The notes beneath the pieces are model-generated. The model did not search any database, was not told where the DNA came from, and saw only the letters and a list, made by a program, of their open reading frames with translations. Of a DNA stretch of 64,000 nucleotides, positions 1 to 9,212 are shown piece after piece. This DNA comes from Clostridium sporogenes (GTDB lineage: Bacteria > Bacillota > Clostridia > Clostridiales > Clostridiaceae). Each line of letters opens with the position of its first letter. Within the stretch, counting starts at the first letter, position 1. A program made the position numbers and the translations under genes. The DNA is taken from contig NZ_CP011663.1 of the NCBI RefSeq assembly GCF_001020205.1, positions 1,178,001-1,242,000 on the forward strand, in the 5' to 3' direction.

Positions 1-624
1 AAGGGCACCTTTTCTAGTTTGAAGATAATTTTCAAGCCAATCTATAGTATCATTATCCATGTGGTTTGTTGGTTCATCTAATATAAGTAAGTCACAAGGA
101 GATATTAAAGAGGAGCATAGGGCAACTCTTTTCTTTTGACCACCAGAGAGTTCTTTTATTTTTTTATCAAAGTCTGTTACATTAAGTTTTGTAAGAACGG
201 CTTTAATTTTGCTTTCAAGATCCCAAGCATCTAAAGAATCCATTTCACTAGTTAATGTTAACAAATGATTTTGGAGTTTTTCATCCTCAGGATTTTTAGA
301 AATTAGGTTTAAAGTTTTTTCATATTCACCTATTATAGACATTACTTTAGAATTACTTTTAAATACTTGTTCTAGTATTGTAGCATTAGGATCTAAAGCT
401 GGATTTTGATCTAAATATTCAATAGTAGCTCCTTTGGGAATAGTGATGTTACCGGCATCAGGGCTGTCTTCACCGGTGACAATTTTTAAAAGAGAAGACT
501 TTCCTGTACCATTAACTCCTATTAAGCCTATTTTATCTTCATCACTTATGGTAAAAGAAACATCTTTAAATAAAGTTTTTTCACCATAACTTTTACATAT
601 ATTTTCAACAGTTACTATAATCAT
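1..624 (-). CDS. ABC-F family ATP-binding protein (N-terminal part; 3' end outside window)
   Basis: The minus-strand frame entering the window edge encodes the first ATP-binding domain of an ABC-F protein. These are soluble ATPases without membrane segments; many act on ribosomes and some protect against antibiotics. Visible motifs are Walker A (GVNGTGKSS), signature LSGGQKKR and Walker B with the family-typical tail LLILDEPTNHMD. About 208 residues lie in the window, so the linker and second ATPase domain are missing. The start at 624 is preceded by AAAGG at a good distance; an in-frame ATG at 633 overlaps that ribosome binding site and is less likely. Family is clear. The subgroup (Uup/YdiF type, EttA or resistance type) cannot be decided from this fragment. 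Confidence 0.9.
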   Translation of the reverse strand, partial: MIIVTVENICKSYGEKTLFKDVSFTISDEDKIGLIGVNGTGKSSLLKIVTGEDSPDAGNITIPKGATIEYLDQNPALDPNATILEQVFKSNSKVMSIIGEYEKTLNLISKNPEDEKLQNHLLTLTSEMDSLDAWDLESKIKAVLTKLNVTDFDKKIKELSGGQKKRVALCSSLISPCDLLILDEPTNHMDNDTIDWLENYLQTRKGAL

Positions 625-1259
625 TAAAATCATCCTTTTGTTAATTTAATTTATACTCTATGATGTATATTCTATTATAAAAAACAGTTATAGTAAAACA
701 TAAATATTACAAAATAAACTGTATAAATATTTATAGATTTATTTTATTTCATTTTAAGAAATTAAACTTGCAAATTTTTTTTAGTTTAATTTTTTTTATT
801 TAAATAGTTTGATAAACTGCTTTAAGGTGTAAATATAATTGTATAAAAAATAACAAAACCATAAAAGAAACAGCAAAGATATTTTTTTAGAAACATATAA
901 AATATAGACTTCAAAAGGACTATATTTATTATACAGATTATATATTATTTGATTTATGCAAATAATTTGTAAAATTATGAATTATGTGTTAATATATACA
1001 TGTGGAAAATTTAACTAAAATTAGTTAAATCTTTATCATTTTTATATTAAGCTGAGTACATAGGTGATAAAAGGTATTGTCTAAATTTTCTAAAAATTGA
1101 ATTTTATCTTTAAAAACGGATTTTGTGTTAAAATATAAAAAACCATTATTAAGTTAACTATTTTATTTAAAACTGATTAATATACCTAAAAATTTTATAA
1201 AAATACTTAAAATTTTATAAAAATTTAAACTTTATATAAAATCAAGGAGGGCCGATTTT
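625..1259. other. AT-rich divergent intergenic region
   Basis: This stretch lies between two divergently transcribed genes and must hold promoters for both. It is extremely AT-rich with many TTAAAATAT-like -10 look-alikes, so no single promoter can be named. No open reading frame with a ribosome binding site, no recognised riboswitch and no strong hairpin was seen. Confidence 0.5.
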
Positions 1260-2474
1260 ATGTCAGACTTAAACACTATAACAGAACAACAAGTTGAAAT
1301 TAAGGAGGTGGAAAAGAAAAATCTTAGACCTGTAATAGGAAAAGAAGGATTTATATGTTTAGCTTTGTTCTTAGGATTCTTCATTATTTTAGGTACTAAA
1401 ATGGGAACAGTAAACATGTTTAATACATTAATGAAGACAGGATATCAACTACTTATGGAAACAGTTTTTTATATTATGGCTATAGCTGTCTTAGCTGGAG
1501 CTATATCAGGATTGTTATCTGAGTTTGGAGTTATTTCTTTAATAAATAAAGCTTTATCTCCGTTAATGAAACCTTTATATAAATTACCTGGAGCATCAGC
1601 ATTAGGGGTAGTTACAACTTATTTATCAGACAACCCTGCAATTATAAGTTTAGCTAAGGATAAAGGATTCTTAAAATATTTTAAAAAGTATCAGGTACCA
1701 GCACTAACTAATTTAGGAACTTCCTTTGGAATGGGATTAATTCTAACTACATTTATGATTGCACAAAAATCTCCTACAGGTGAAAATTTTATAGCCGCTG
1801 CTGTTATAGGAAATATAGCTGCTATTATTGGTAGCATTATAAGTGTTAGGTTAATGGTTAGACAGACTAGAAAATTTTATGGAGAACATGCAGATGATAT
1901 GGTTTATGAAAGTGATGGGGATGGTTATGATTCCTTAAAATATAGAGAGGTTAGAGAAGGTGGGGTAGGAGCAAGACTACTTGAATCTTTATTAGAAGGC
2001 GGTAAATCAGGTGTTGAACTTGGACTAGCTATAATTCCAGGGGTAGTTATAATTTGTACTTTAGTATTAATGTTAACTAATGGGCCATCACCAAAGGGAT
2101 ACACTGGAGCTGCCTATGAAGGTGTAGCATTTTTCCCTTGGGTAGGAGAAAAATTAAGTTTTATTCTAAACCCATTATTTGGATTTAAGCATCCGGAAGC
2201 CATAGCATTCCCAATAACATCCTTAGGGGCTGTTGGTGCCGCTATGAGTTTAGTTCCTCAATTTTTATCAAAAAATTTGATTGGTGCTAATGAAATAGCA
2301 GTATTTACTGCTATGGGGATGTGCTGGAGTGGATATTTAAGTACTCATATAGCTATGATGGATAGCTTAAACTGTAGAAAATTAACAGGTAAAGCTATAA
2401 TAAGTCATACTTTTGGAGGGCTAGTAGCAGGAATATCAGCCCATTTAATTTATATGTTAGTCAGTGTAATTTAG
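1260..2474 (+). CDS. YjiH-like membrane protein, nucleoside-recognition (Gate) domain
   Basis: A 404-residue integral membrane protein with a hydrophilic N-terminus of about 30 residues and then many hydrophobic segments. The blocks around AGAISGLLSEFGVISLINKA and SDNPAIISLAKDKG resemble the Gate/nucleoside-recognition fold of the YjiH and spore-maturation SpmA/SpmB type. Substrate and role are not established for this family, so a transport function is only an inference. The start is well supported: AGGAGG sits seven bases upstream. It is monocistronic, followed by a strong hairpin terminator. Members in clostridia are often called YjiH family protein. Confidence 0.75.
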   Translation: MSDLNTITEQQVEIKEVEKKNLRPVIGKEGFICLALFLGFFIILGTKMGTVNMFNTLMKTGYQLLMETVFYIMAIAVLAGAISGLLSEFGVISLINKALSPLMKPLYKLPGASALGVVTTYLSDNPAIISLAKDKGFLKYFKKYQVPALTNLGTSFGMGLILTTFMIAQKSPTGENFIAAAVIGNIAAIIGSIISVRLMVRQTRKFYGEHADDMVYESDGDGYDSLKYREVREGGVGARLLESLLEGGKSGVELGLAIIPGVVIICTLVLMLTNGPSPKGYTGAAYEGVAFFPWVGEKLSFILNPLFGFKHPEAIAFPITSLGAVGAAMSLVPQFLSKNLIGANEIAVFTAMGMCWSGYLSTHIAMMDSLNCRKLTGKAIISHTFGGLVAGISAHLIYMLVSVI

Positions 2475-2492
2475 TGGTATAATAAAGAATGT

Positions 2493-2537
2493 AAAAATAG
2501 AGATATAGAATTTTTAAAATTCTATATCTCTATTTTT
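2493..2537 (+). terminator. Hairpin terminator after the YjiH-like gene
   Basis: Near-perfect 22-bp arms (2493-2514 and 2516-2537) begin about 20 bases after the stop codon. The 3' arm ends in five Ts. Confidence 0.8.
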
Positions 2538-2557
2538 GTTGAAAAGCAAATGTGAAT

Positions 2558-2581
2558 CTATAAATAAGATCTTATTTATAG
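2558..2581. repeat. 24-bp perfect palindrome
   Basis: The two halves, centred on AAGATCTT, are exact reverse complements with no loop. It lies in the 368-bp gap before the ArsC-like gene. It could be a protein-binding site or a chance AT palindrome; nothing else is seen in that gap. Confidence 0.5.
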
Positions 2582-2842
2582 GTTTTAAAATTAAAATATT
2601 AACGTATGTATCAATATATATCAACATGTCTAGTCATATTAAATATAAGTTAAAGATTAAAGGTATAAACCCTATGATAATTCTAATATATAGTAATTCT
2701 AACAAATAAAAATATAAAATTATATTATGAAGCTATATTATGAAATTATATTAAAATTGTTTATAATGGTGTATGTATAAAATAAGCAAATATTAGCTGT
2801 GTATAATATGACATAGTATATATTTAAAGGAGATAAGTAAAA

Positions 2843-3181
2843 ATGAACATTCAAATATTTGGAGTGAAAAAATGTTTTGATACAAAAAAAGCTGAAAGAT
2901 ATTTTAAAGAAAGAAAAATAAAATATCAATTTATAGATTTAAATATAAAGGGATTAAGTAAGGGGGAACTTCAAAGTATAAAATCTGCAGTAGGATTAAA
3001 TCAGTTAATAAATAAAGATAGCAGAGAATATAAAAGAACTAATATAGGAAGTATTAGAACAGACAGTGTAAAAGAAGATTTGCTTTTAAATAATCCTAAA
3101 TTATATAAAACTCCTATAGTACGTAATGGAAAAAAAGCAACAGTAGGATATGAACCTGAAATTTGGAAAGAATGGGATTAA
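2843..3181 (+). CDS. ArsC/Spx-fold thioredoxin-like protein
   Basis: A 112-residue protein of the length and layout of the ArsC/Spx/YffB family. It opens with a beta strand and the active-site loop GVKKCFDTKKA, followed by a helix and the YQFIDLNIKG strand. The family-typical TPIVRNGKKATVGYEPEIW segment is near the C-terminus. There is a single cysteine (Cys11, CFDT), so it is not a Spx-type CxxC redox switch. The arginine set needed for arsenate reduction cannot be confirmed, and no ars genes are near. A general thiol-oxidoreductase role is likely, the substrate unknown. AAAGGAGA precedes the start at a good distance. Confidence 0.8.
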   Translation: MNIQIFGVKKCFDTKKAERYFKERKIKYQFIDLNIKGLSKGELQSIKSAVGLNQLINKDSREYKRTNIGSIRTDSVKEDLLLNNPKLYKTPIVRNGKKATVGYEPEIWKEWD

Positions 3182-3315
3182 ATTATTTTTAGAAAGAATA
3201 GCAACAGGAGAAGTTTGTATTTTTTATAGATAGCATGTATTATAAGTGTTAGTTCAAAGGTATCAAATAATTTTTAAATTTTTGGGAAGCTTGGTTAGAA
3301 TGATTAGTTTTTCAT

Positions 3316-4254
3316 ATGAATATTAGTAACAACACGAGTAATAGAATAAAGTATATAAGATTGGAGTATAAATTAGTGAAAAGATTTAAAAAGTTTTATA
3401 TTGAGATTACAAATGTATGTAATCTTGCCTGTGATTTTTGTCCCAAGACAAGAAGGAAAGCACAATTTATGTCAATAGAAATCTTTGATAAAATATTAGA
3501 TCAAATAAAACCCTATACAGATTATATATATTTTCATGTAAAGGGAGAACCTCTTCTTCATCCAGATATAGATAAATTCTTAGATTTAAGCTACAAAAAA
3601 GGTTTTAAAGTTAATATAACTACAAACGGAACTTTAATAAATAAGACTAAAGATAAAATTATAATGAAGAAAGCTTTAAGACAGGTTAATTTTTCTCTAC
3701 ATAGCTTTGATGGAAATGAAGATTCTAAAAATAAAGATAAATATATTAATGATATTCTTTCCTTTATAAGAGATACAATTGAAAATAATAATATTTTTAT
3801 ATCTTTAAGGTTATGGAATCTAGATAAGGATAATATAACAAATCTTAAAAAGAAGAGAAATGCTGAGTTGCTCCAGATAATAGAGAAGGAATTTAAATTA
3901 CCTTATAAGATTGAAGAAAAAATAACTCCAGGTAAAGGAGTCAAAGTCTATAATAGAATATATATAAATCAGGATCATGAATTCGAGTGGCCAGATTTAA
4001 AAGCAGAAGAGGATGATGGAAAAGGCTTTTGTTATGGGCTTAGAAATCAAGTAGCTATATTAGTAGATGGAACAGTAGTACCCTGTTGTTTAGATGGGGA
4101 AGGGGTAATTAATCTTGGAAACATAAATAAGATTGATTTTTCTAAGATAATAAATAACGAAAGGGCTAACAATATTTTAGATGGCTTTTCAAGGAGAGAA
4201 GTAGTAGAAGAATTGTGTAGAAAATGTGGATATAGAAAGAAATTTAGTATTTAA
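3316..4254 (+). CDS. Radical SAM protein with SPASM-like C-terminus
   Basis: The protein has the 4Fe-4S/S-adenosylmethionine motif CNLACDFC in the context EITNVCNLACDFCPK. A GEPLLHPD block and an ITTNGTLI strand are typical of the radical SAM barrel. A Cys-rich C-terminus (CYGLRN, VPCC, CRKCGYRKK) suggests an auxiliary cluster as in SPASM/Twitch enzymes. The reaction is not predictable: no precursor peptide or partner gene lies beside it. The ATG at 3316 has no convincing ribosome binding site. A GTG at 3376 is preceded by TTGGAG at nine bases and leaves a normal N-terminus just before the barrel, so the real start may be 3376. Confidence 0.85.
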   Translation: MNISNNTSNRIKYIRLEYKLVKRFKKFYIEITNVCNLACDFCPKTRRKAQFMSIEIFDKILDQIKPYTDYIYFHVKGEPLLHPDIDKFLDLSYKKGFKVNITTNGTLINKTKDKIIMKKALRQVNFSLHSFDGNEDSKNKDKYINDILSFIRDTIENNNIFISLRLWNLDKDNITNLKKKRNAELLQIIEKEFKLPYKIEEKITPGKGVKVYNRIYINQDHEFEWPDLKAEEDDGKGFCYGLRNQVAILVDGTVVPCCLDGEGVINLGNINKIDFSKIINNERANNILDGFSRREVVEELCRKCGYRKKFSI

Positions 4255-4443
4255 ACAACAATAAGAATCAGTGTATGTGAAAACTAAATATATTTTTACT
4301 TATATGATTAGTTAATTAGATAATACTATAAAAATATAATTTAAGAAAATTTATATATTAAAACATGAGATACGACAAATATTATATTAGTATAAACAGT
4401 ATTTGTTGTTAAAAAATTAATTATATAAAAAAAACTTGAAAAC

Positions 4444-4458
4444 TTGAAAACGATATGA
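4444..4458 (+). promoter_or_regulatory. Possible CcpA catabolite (cre) site
   Basis: TTGAAAACGATATGA differs at one key base from the cre pattern WTGNAANCGNWNNCW. It lies upstream of a glycerol-3-phosphate operon, a usual target of carbon catabolite control. This is a pattern match only. Confidence 0.3.
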
Positions 4459-4512
4459 TATTATATGATTGTAATTTAATTATAAAATTTAATTATTTCA
4501 GGCAGAGATATT

Positions 4513-4567
4513 GAGAGCCTTAATTTAAAAGGGGATTGTTATACCCATTTTAAATTAAGGCTCTTTT
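4513..4567 (+). promoter_or_regulatory. Leader hairpin/attenuator before the glp operon
   Basis: Sixteen uninterrupted base pairs (4515-4530 with 4548-4563) are extended inward by GGG/CCC and followed by TTTT. The structure ends about 25 bases before the start codon. There is no gene in the 337-bp gap to terminate except the radical SAM gene about 260 bases upstream. In Bacillus, glp operons carry such leader terminators that the antiterminator protein GlpP opens when glycerol-3-phosphate is present. Analogous control here is an inference. Confidence 0.55.
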
Positions 4568-4591
4568 GATTTATAAGGAGGAGTAAGTAAT

Positions 4592-6010
4592 ATGTTTGAT
4601 GTTACAATTATAGGTTCAGGGGTTACAGGAGCTGCTGTGGCTAGAGAGTTATCTAAATATAATTTAAAAACTTGTGTAGTAGAAAAAGCAATAGATGTAG
4701 CTAGTGGTACAAGTAAAGCTAATAGTGGTATTGTACATGCTGGTGAAGATCCAATTCCAGGAACTCTAAAGGCTAAGATGAATGTTAGAGGAAATGAAAT
4801 GTTCGACAAATTACAAGAAGAAATAGATTTCCCATTTAAAAGAAATGAATCCTTTGTTTTATGCTTTGATGAAAAGGATATTGAAAAGCTAGAAGAACTA
4901 AGACAAAGAGGGTTAAAAAATGGTCTTCCAGATACAATGGAAATACTAAATAGAGAAGAAGCTTTAAAGTTAGAACCTAATTTATCAGAATATGTAGTGG
5001 CTGCTCTTAGACTTCCTACAGGAGGAATAGTATCTCCTTATGAATTTAATATAGCTCTTGCAGAATCAGCAGCTATGAATGGTGTAGAGTTTAAACTTGA
5101 AACAGAAATAATTGATATAGAGAAAAAACAAGATGGATATATATTAAAAACTAATAAAGGCGACATAGAAACTAAAGTTGTAGTAAATGCAGCTGGAGTT
5201 TTTGGAGATAAAATAAACAACATGGTAAGTGAAAAAAAATACCATATAACTGCAAGAAAAGGTGAATATTTATTATTTGATAAAACTGTAGGTGATATGG
5301 TTCAAAGAACAATATTCCAACTTCCAACAAAGATGGGTAAAGGGGTATTAGTTACTCCAACAGCAGATGGAAACTTACTTTTAGGACCAACTTCTGTAGA
5401 TGTAGAAGAAAAAGATGATTTTGAAACTACAAGAGAAGGTCTAGATAATGTAGCAGAGAAAGCTAAATTAAGTATAAAAGAAATACCAATGAGACAGGTT
5501 ATAACATCCTTTGCAGGACTTAGAGCTCATGAAGAAAATAGTGATTTTATAATAGGAGAGGCAGAAGATGCTGAAAACTTCATAAATGCTATAGGAATAG
5601 AATCACCTGGTTTAACTAGTGCACCAGCTATAGGTGAGTATATAAGAGAGATGATAGTTGAAAAATTAAAACCAGAAGAAAATAAAGAGTTTAATCCAAT
5701 TAGAAAAGATATACCTAAATTTAGAGAAATGACAAATGAAGAAAGAAAAGAAATGATAAAAGAAAATTCTGCTTACGGAAAAATAGTCTGTAGATGTGAA
5801 GTAGTAACTGAAGGAGAAATAAGAGATGCTATAAGAAGACCTTTAGGTGCTAAAACTGTAGATGGAATAAAAAGAAGAACAAGAGCAGGTATGGGAAGAT
5901 GCCAATCAGGGTTCTGTTCAAACAGAATAGTTGAAATATTAGCAGAAGAGTTAGGTATAAAAAGAAATGAAGTTACTAAGTTTGGCGGAAATTCAAAAAT
6001 ATTATATTAG
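4592..6010 (+). CDS. FAD-dependent glycerol-3-phosphate dehydrogenase, GlpA/GlpO-like, with C-terminal [2Fe-2S] domain
   Basis: The 472-residue protein begins with a dinucleotide fold (IIGSGVTGAAVARELS) and is a DAO-family FAD oxidoreductase. Residues about 1-365 form the oxidase part. The tail carries a BFD-like [2Fe-2S] module with CRCEVV and GRCQSGFC, as in anaerobic GlpA. With the next two genes it forms the clostridial set that oxidises glycerol-3-phosphate to dihydroxyacetone phosphate. The glycerol-3-phosphate transporter gene glpT just downstream supports this substrate. The start has AAGGAGGAG nine bases upstream. Generic databases often call such proteins only NAD(P)/FAD-dependent oxidoreductase. 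Confidence 0.85.
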   Translation: MFDVTIIGSGVTGAAVARELSKYNLKTCVVEKAIDVASGTSKANSGIVHAGEDPIPGTLKAKMNVRGNEMFDKLQEEIDFPFKRNESFVLCFDEKDIEKLEELRQRGLKNGLPDTMEILNREEALKLEPNLSEYVVAALRLPTGGIVSPYEFNIALAESAAMNGVEFKLETEIIDIEKKQDGYILKTNKGDIETKVVVNAAGVFGDKINNMVSEKKYHITARKGEYLLFDKTVGDMVQRTIFQLPTKMGKGVLVTPTADGNLLLGPTSVDVEEKDDFETTREGLDNVAEKAKLSIKEIPMRQVITSFAGLRAHEENSDFIIGEAEDAENFINAIGIESPGLTSAPAIGEYIREMIVEKLKPEENKEFNPIRKDIPKFREMTNEERKEMIKENSAYGKIVCRCEVVTEGEIRDAIRRPLGAKTVDGIKRRTRAGMGRCQSGFCSNRIVEILAEELGIKRNEVTKFGGNSKILY

Positions 6011-6065
6011 AAAACTAATTTAAATTAATGAGGTAATTTAAAGCAAATGCATTGGAGGGCGTAGT

Positions 6066-7322
6066 ATGCAACAATATGATGTAGTTATAATTGGTGGAGG
6101 CCCAGCAGGTCTTGCCGCTGCTATAAAAGCTAAAGAAGAAGGCGTAGACAGTATATTAATATTAGAGAGAGATAAAAGATTAGGTGGAATATTAAATCAA
6201 TGTATTCATAATGGGTTTGGACTTCATACTTTTAAAGAAGAACTTACAGGACCAGAATATGCTCAAAGATTTGTAGATAAAGTGGAAGAAATGAAAATAC
6301 CATACAAATTAAATACTATGGTAATTGATATGAACAAAGATAAGGTAATAACAGCAGTTAATGAAGAAGACGGATTGATAGAAGTGCAAGCTGAATCTAT
6401 AGTACTAGCTATGGGTTGTAGAGAAAGATCAAGAGGAGCTATAAATATTCCAGGCACAAGATGTTCAGGGATATATTCAGCAGGAACAGCACAAAAATTT
6501 GTAAATATAGAGGGTGAAATGCCAGGAAAGGAAGTAGTTATTTTAGGTTCTGGAGATATAGGACTTATAATGGCTAGAAGAATGACTTTAGAAGGAGCTA
6601 AAGTAAAGGCAGTAGTGGAACTTATGCCTTATTCTGGAGGATTAAAAAGAAATATAGTTCAATGTTTGGATGACTTCGGTATTCCTTTAAAATTAGCTCA
6701 TACTATAACTAAAATAGAAGGAAAAGAAAGATTAGAAGCTGTTACTATAGCAAAGGTAGATGAAAAATTAAAACCTATAAAAGGAACAGAAGAATATATA
6801 AAATGTGATACATTACTTTTATCAGTTGGATTGCTTCCAGAAAATGATCTATCAGCAAAAGCAGATGTTAAATTAGGCGTAACTGGTGGTCCAGAAGTAG
6901 ACGAAACAATGCAAACTAATATAGACGGAGTGTTTGCTTGTGGTAATGTTCTTCACGTACATGATTTGGTAGATTTTGTAACAGAGGAAAGTTATAATGC
7001 GGGTAAAAATGCTGCAGATTATGTAAAGGGTAAAAGAGTAGAAGGCGAAAAGATAGATTTAGTTGCAGAAAATGGTGTAGGATACACTGTACCAAAATCA
7101 ATACACAAAAATAATATAGAAAATACAGTAGATGTTAGATTTAGAGTAAGAAATGTATTTAAAGATAGTTTCATATCTGTATATTTTGATGATGAAAGAG
7201 TAGTTCATAGAAAGAAAAAAGTTATAGCTCCAGGTGAGATGGAAACAGTAAAATTAACTAAAGATATGTTTGAAAAACATTCAGATTGCAAAAAAATTAC
7301 TGTTAAAGTGGAAGGTGAATAA
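6066..7322 (+). CDS. FAD/NAD(P)-dependent oxidoreductase, GlpB-like partner
   Basis: A 418-residue flavoprotein with two dinucleotide folds: VVIIGGGPAGLAAA at the N-terminus and VVILGSGDIGLIMARR near residue 160. The segment GGILNQCIHNGFGLH is typical of the oxidoreductase linked to clostridial GlpA. The C-terminal approximately 85 residues form an additional small domain. It follows the dehydrogenase after 55 bases and lies two bases before the DUF1667 gene, so the three are one transcription unit. It probably passes electrons from the dehydrogenase to NAD(P) or another carrier. GGAGGG precedes the ATG. Confidence 0.8.
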   Translation: MQQYDVVIIGGGPAGLAAAIKAKEEGVDSILILERDKRLGGILNQCIHNGFGLHTFKEELTGPEYAQRFVDKVEEMKIPYKLNTMVIDMNKDKVITAVNEEDGLIEVQAESIVLAMGCRERSRGAINIPGTRCSGIYSAGTAQKFVNIEGEMPGKEVVILGSGDIGLIMARRMTLEGAKVKAVVELMPYSGGLKRNIVQCLDDFGIPLKLAHTITKIEGKERLEAVTIAKVDEKLKPIKGTEEYIKCDTLLLSVGLLPENDLSAKADVKLGVTGGPEVDETMQTNIDGVFACGNVLHVHDLVDFVTEESYNAGKNAADYVKGKRVEGEKIDLVAENGVGYTVPKSIHKNNIENTVDVRFRVRNVFKDSFISVYFDDERVVHRKKKVIAPGEMETVKLTKDMFEKHSDCKKITVKVEGE

Positions 7323-7324
7323 TT

Positions 7325-7693
7325 ATGGCTATAAGAGAATTAATATGTATAGGATGTCCATTAGGATGTAATCTAGAAGTAGAAATTGAAGATAAAGAAG
7401 TAAAATCAGTTAAGGGAAATACTTGTCCTAGAGGAAAAATATATGCAGAAAAAGAATGTACAAATCCTACAAGAATATTAACCATATCTGTTAATGTAGA
7501 AGATGGAGAAGAAGATGTAGTTTGTGTTAAAACAGAAAAAGATATTCCAAAGGGAAAACTAATGGAATGTGTAAAAATATTAAAGAATACAACTGTACAA
7601 GCACCTATAAAAATAGGTGATGTAATAGTAGAAAATATAGCAGATACAGGAGTGAATGTTATAGCTACAAAATGCCTAAATTGTAAAAATTAA
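7325..7693 (+). CDS. DUF1667 cysteine-rich protein of the glp operon
   Basis: This 122-residue protein starts with IGCPLGCNLEVEIE, followed by two more cysteines (CPRG, KECTNP), and ends with CLNCKN. The cysteine spacing suggests an iron-sulfur or zinc site. DUF1667 proteins regularly follow the clostridial glpA/glpB pair and are taken as the third, GlpC-like subunit. GGTGAATAATT from the end of the preceding gene serves as its ribosome binding site, which implies translational coupling. The exact role in electron transfer is inferred from context. Confidence 0.8.
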   Translation: MAIRELICIGCPLGCNLEVEIEDKEVKSVKGNTCPRGKIYAEKECTNPTRILTISVNVEDGEEDVVCVKTEKDIPKGKLMECVKILKNTTVQAPIKIGDVIVENIADTGVNVIATKCLNCKN

Positions 7694-7711
7694 GAATTAA
7701 ATATTAATAAG

Positions 7712-7736
7712 GATAGCTAATATTATATTAGCTGTC
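7712..7736 (+). terminator. Weak hairpin between the glp dehydrogenase genes and glpT
   Basis: Eleven-bp arms (7712-7722, 7726-7736) are followed by a poor T-run. It may reduce but not stop read-through into glpT. Confidence 0.45.
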
Positions 7737-7788
7737 TTTGTTGATGCTTAATAAATATTAACAATAAAAGGAAAGAGGGAATGACATA

Positions 7789-9126
7789 ATGGTAAAGGAC
7801 TTATTTAAACCGGCTCCTCACATAAAAAGAATGCCAAAAGCAAAAATTGATTCAGCTTACAAAAGATATCGTATACAGGTATTTATAAGTATTTATATAG
7901 GATATTTAACTTATTATTTTGTAAGAAGTAATTTTTCCTTGGCAAAGGTTTACTTGATACAAGAAGGTTTTACTAAGACTCAGTTAGGTTTTGTAGCTTC
8001 AGCTCTTGGTCTTGCCTATGGAGTAAGTAAATTTGTAATGGGAAACTTATCAGATAGATCTAATCCTAGATATTTTTTAGGGGCAGGATTAATTCTATCT
8101 GGTATTGTAAACCTATTCTTTCCTATAACGAAAAGTATTACAGCAATGTTTGTATTAATGCTTTTAAATGGATGGTTCCAAGGTATGGGATGGCCACCTT
8201 GTGGAAGAACCATGACCCATTGGTTTTCAGACAAAGAACGTGGAGTAAAAATGTCTATATGGAATACCGCCCATAATGTAGGCGGAGGTTTTATTGCTAC
8301 AATAGTTTTAATTGGTGTGTCTGTGTTTGGAAGTTGGAAGGGAGCTTTTTATCTACCAGCTGTAATAGCCATTATAGTAGGAATTTTATTTATAGTATTT
8401 GCAAAGGATACACCTCAATCAGTGGGACTTCCACCAATAGAGGAATATAAAAATGATTATCCAGAAATACAAGTAGAGGATAGAGAAAAAGAATTATCAG
8501 GAAAAGAAATATTATTCAAATATGTTTTAAATAATAAATATTTATGGTACATAGCTATTGCAAATATTTTTGTATATCTTGTTAGATATGGAGTTATAAA
8601 TTGGGTTCCTACCTATTTGAAAGAAGTTAAAAATTTTAATCCTAAGGATTCATCTTTAGCTTTTGCTTTGTTTGAATATGCAGCAATACCAGGAACTATA
8701 TTTGTTGGATGGTTAAGTGATAAGGTGTTTAATGGTAGACGTGCACCTGTTGGTGTATTTTGTATGATAGGTGTAACTATAGCAACTTATGTATATTGGA
8801 AAAGTAATAGTATACTAGCAATAAGCTGTGCACTATCTTCTATAGGAGCTTTAATATATGGACCAGTTATGTTAATAGGCGTTAGTGCCTTAGATTTAGT
8901 TCCTAAAAAAGCAGCAGGTACAGCGGCAGGCTTTACAGGATTATTTGGATATATGGGAGGACAAGTATTAGCGGAAGTAGCAATGGGAGCAGTTGTTGAT
9001 AAATTTAGTTGGAATGGAGGATTTATTTTATTAATGATATCTTCTGTATTAGCTATAATATTCTTATCTTTTACTTGGAATATTCATGATAGATCAGAAA
9101 AAGAGTCTGCTGAAGTAGCAGGTTAA
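7789..9126 (+). CDS. glpT: Glycerol-3-phosphate transporter (MFS)
   Basis: A 445-residue major facilitator with the organophosphate:phosphate antiporter signature. It matches the Bacillus GlpT layout closely: FKPAPHI near the N-terminus, YLTYYFVRSNFSLA, NGWFQGMGWPPCGRTM, TPQSVGLPPIEEY, RYGVINWVPTYL and KKAAGTAAGFTGLFGY are all in order. It imports glycerol-3-phosphate in exchange for phosphate and feeds the dehydrogenase genes just upstream. GAGGGA lies nine bases before the ATG. UhpT-like hexose phosphate transport is the alternative, but context favours GlpT. Confidence 0.92.
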   Translation: MVKDLFKPAPHIKRMPKAKIDSAYKRYRIQVFISIYIGYLTYYFVRSNFSLAKVYLIQEGFTKTQLGFVASALGLAYGVSKFVMGNLSDRSNPRYFLGAGLILSGIVNLFFPITKSITAMFVLMLLNGWFQGMGWPPCGRTMTHWFSDKERGVKMSIWNTAHNVGGGFIATIVLIGVSVFGSWKGAFYLPAVIAIIVGILFIVFAKDTPQSVGLPPIEEYKNDYPEIQVEDREKELSGKEILFKYVLNNKYLWYIAIANIFVYLVRYGVINWVPTYLKEVKNFNPKDSSLAFALFEYAAIPGTIFVGWLSDKVFNGRRAPVGVFCMIGVTIATYVYWKSNSILAISCALSSIGALIYGPVMLIGVSALDLVPKKAAGTAAGFTGLFGYMGGQVLAEVAMGAVVDKFSWNGGFILLMISSVLAIIFLSFTWNIHDRSEKESAEVAG

Positions 9127-9148
9127 AAGTAGAATATATTTTTAGAAC

Positions 9149-9178
9149 TTGACAAAAATAATAAATAAGACATATAAT
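9149..9178 (+). promoter_or_regulatory. Promoter of the argS T-box transcript
   Basis: TTGACA (9149-9154) and TATAAT (9173-9178) are separated by 18 bp, 35 bp before the first T-box stem. Confidence 0.8.
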
Positions 9179-9212
9179 AGATTATAAATTTTAAAGTAAA
9201 ATATTTATATTC

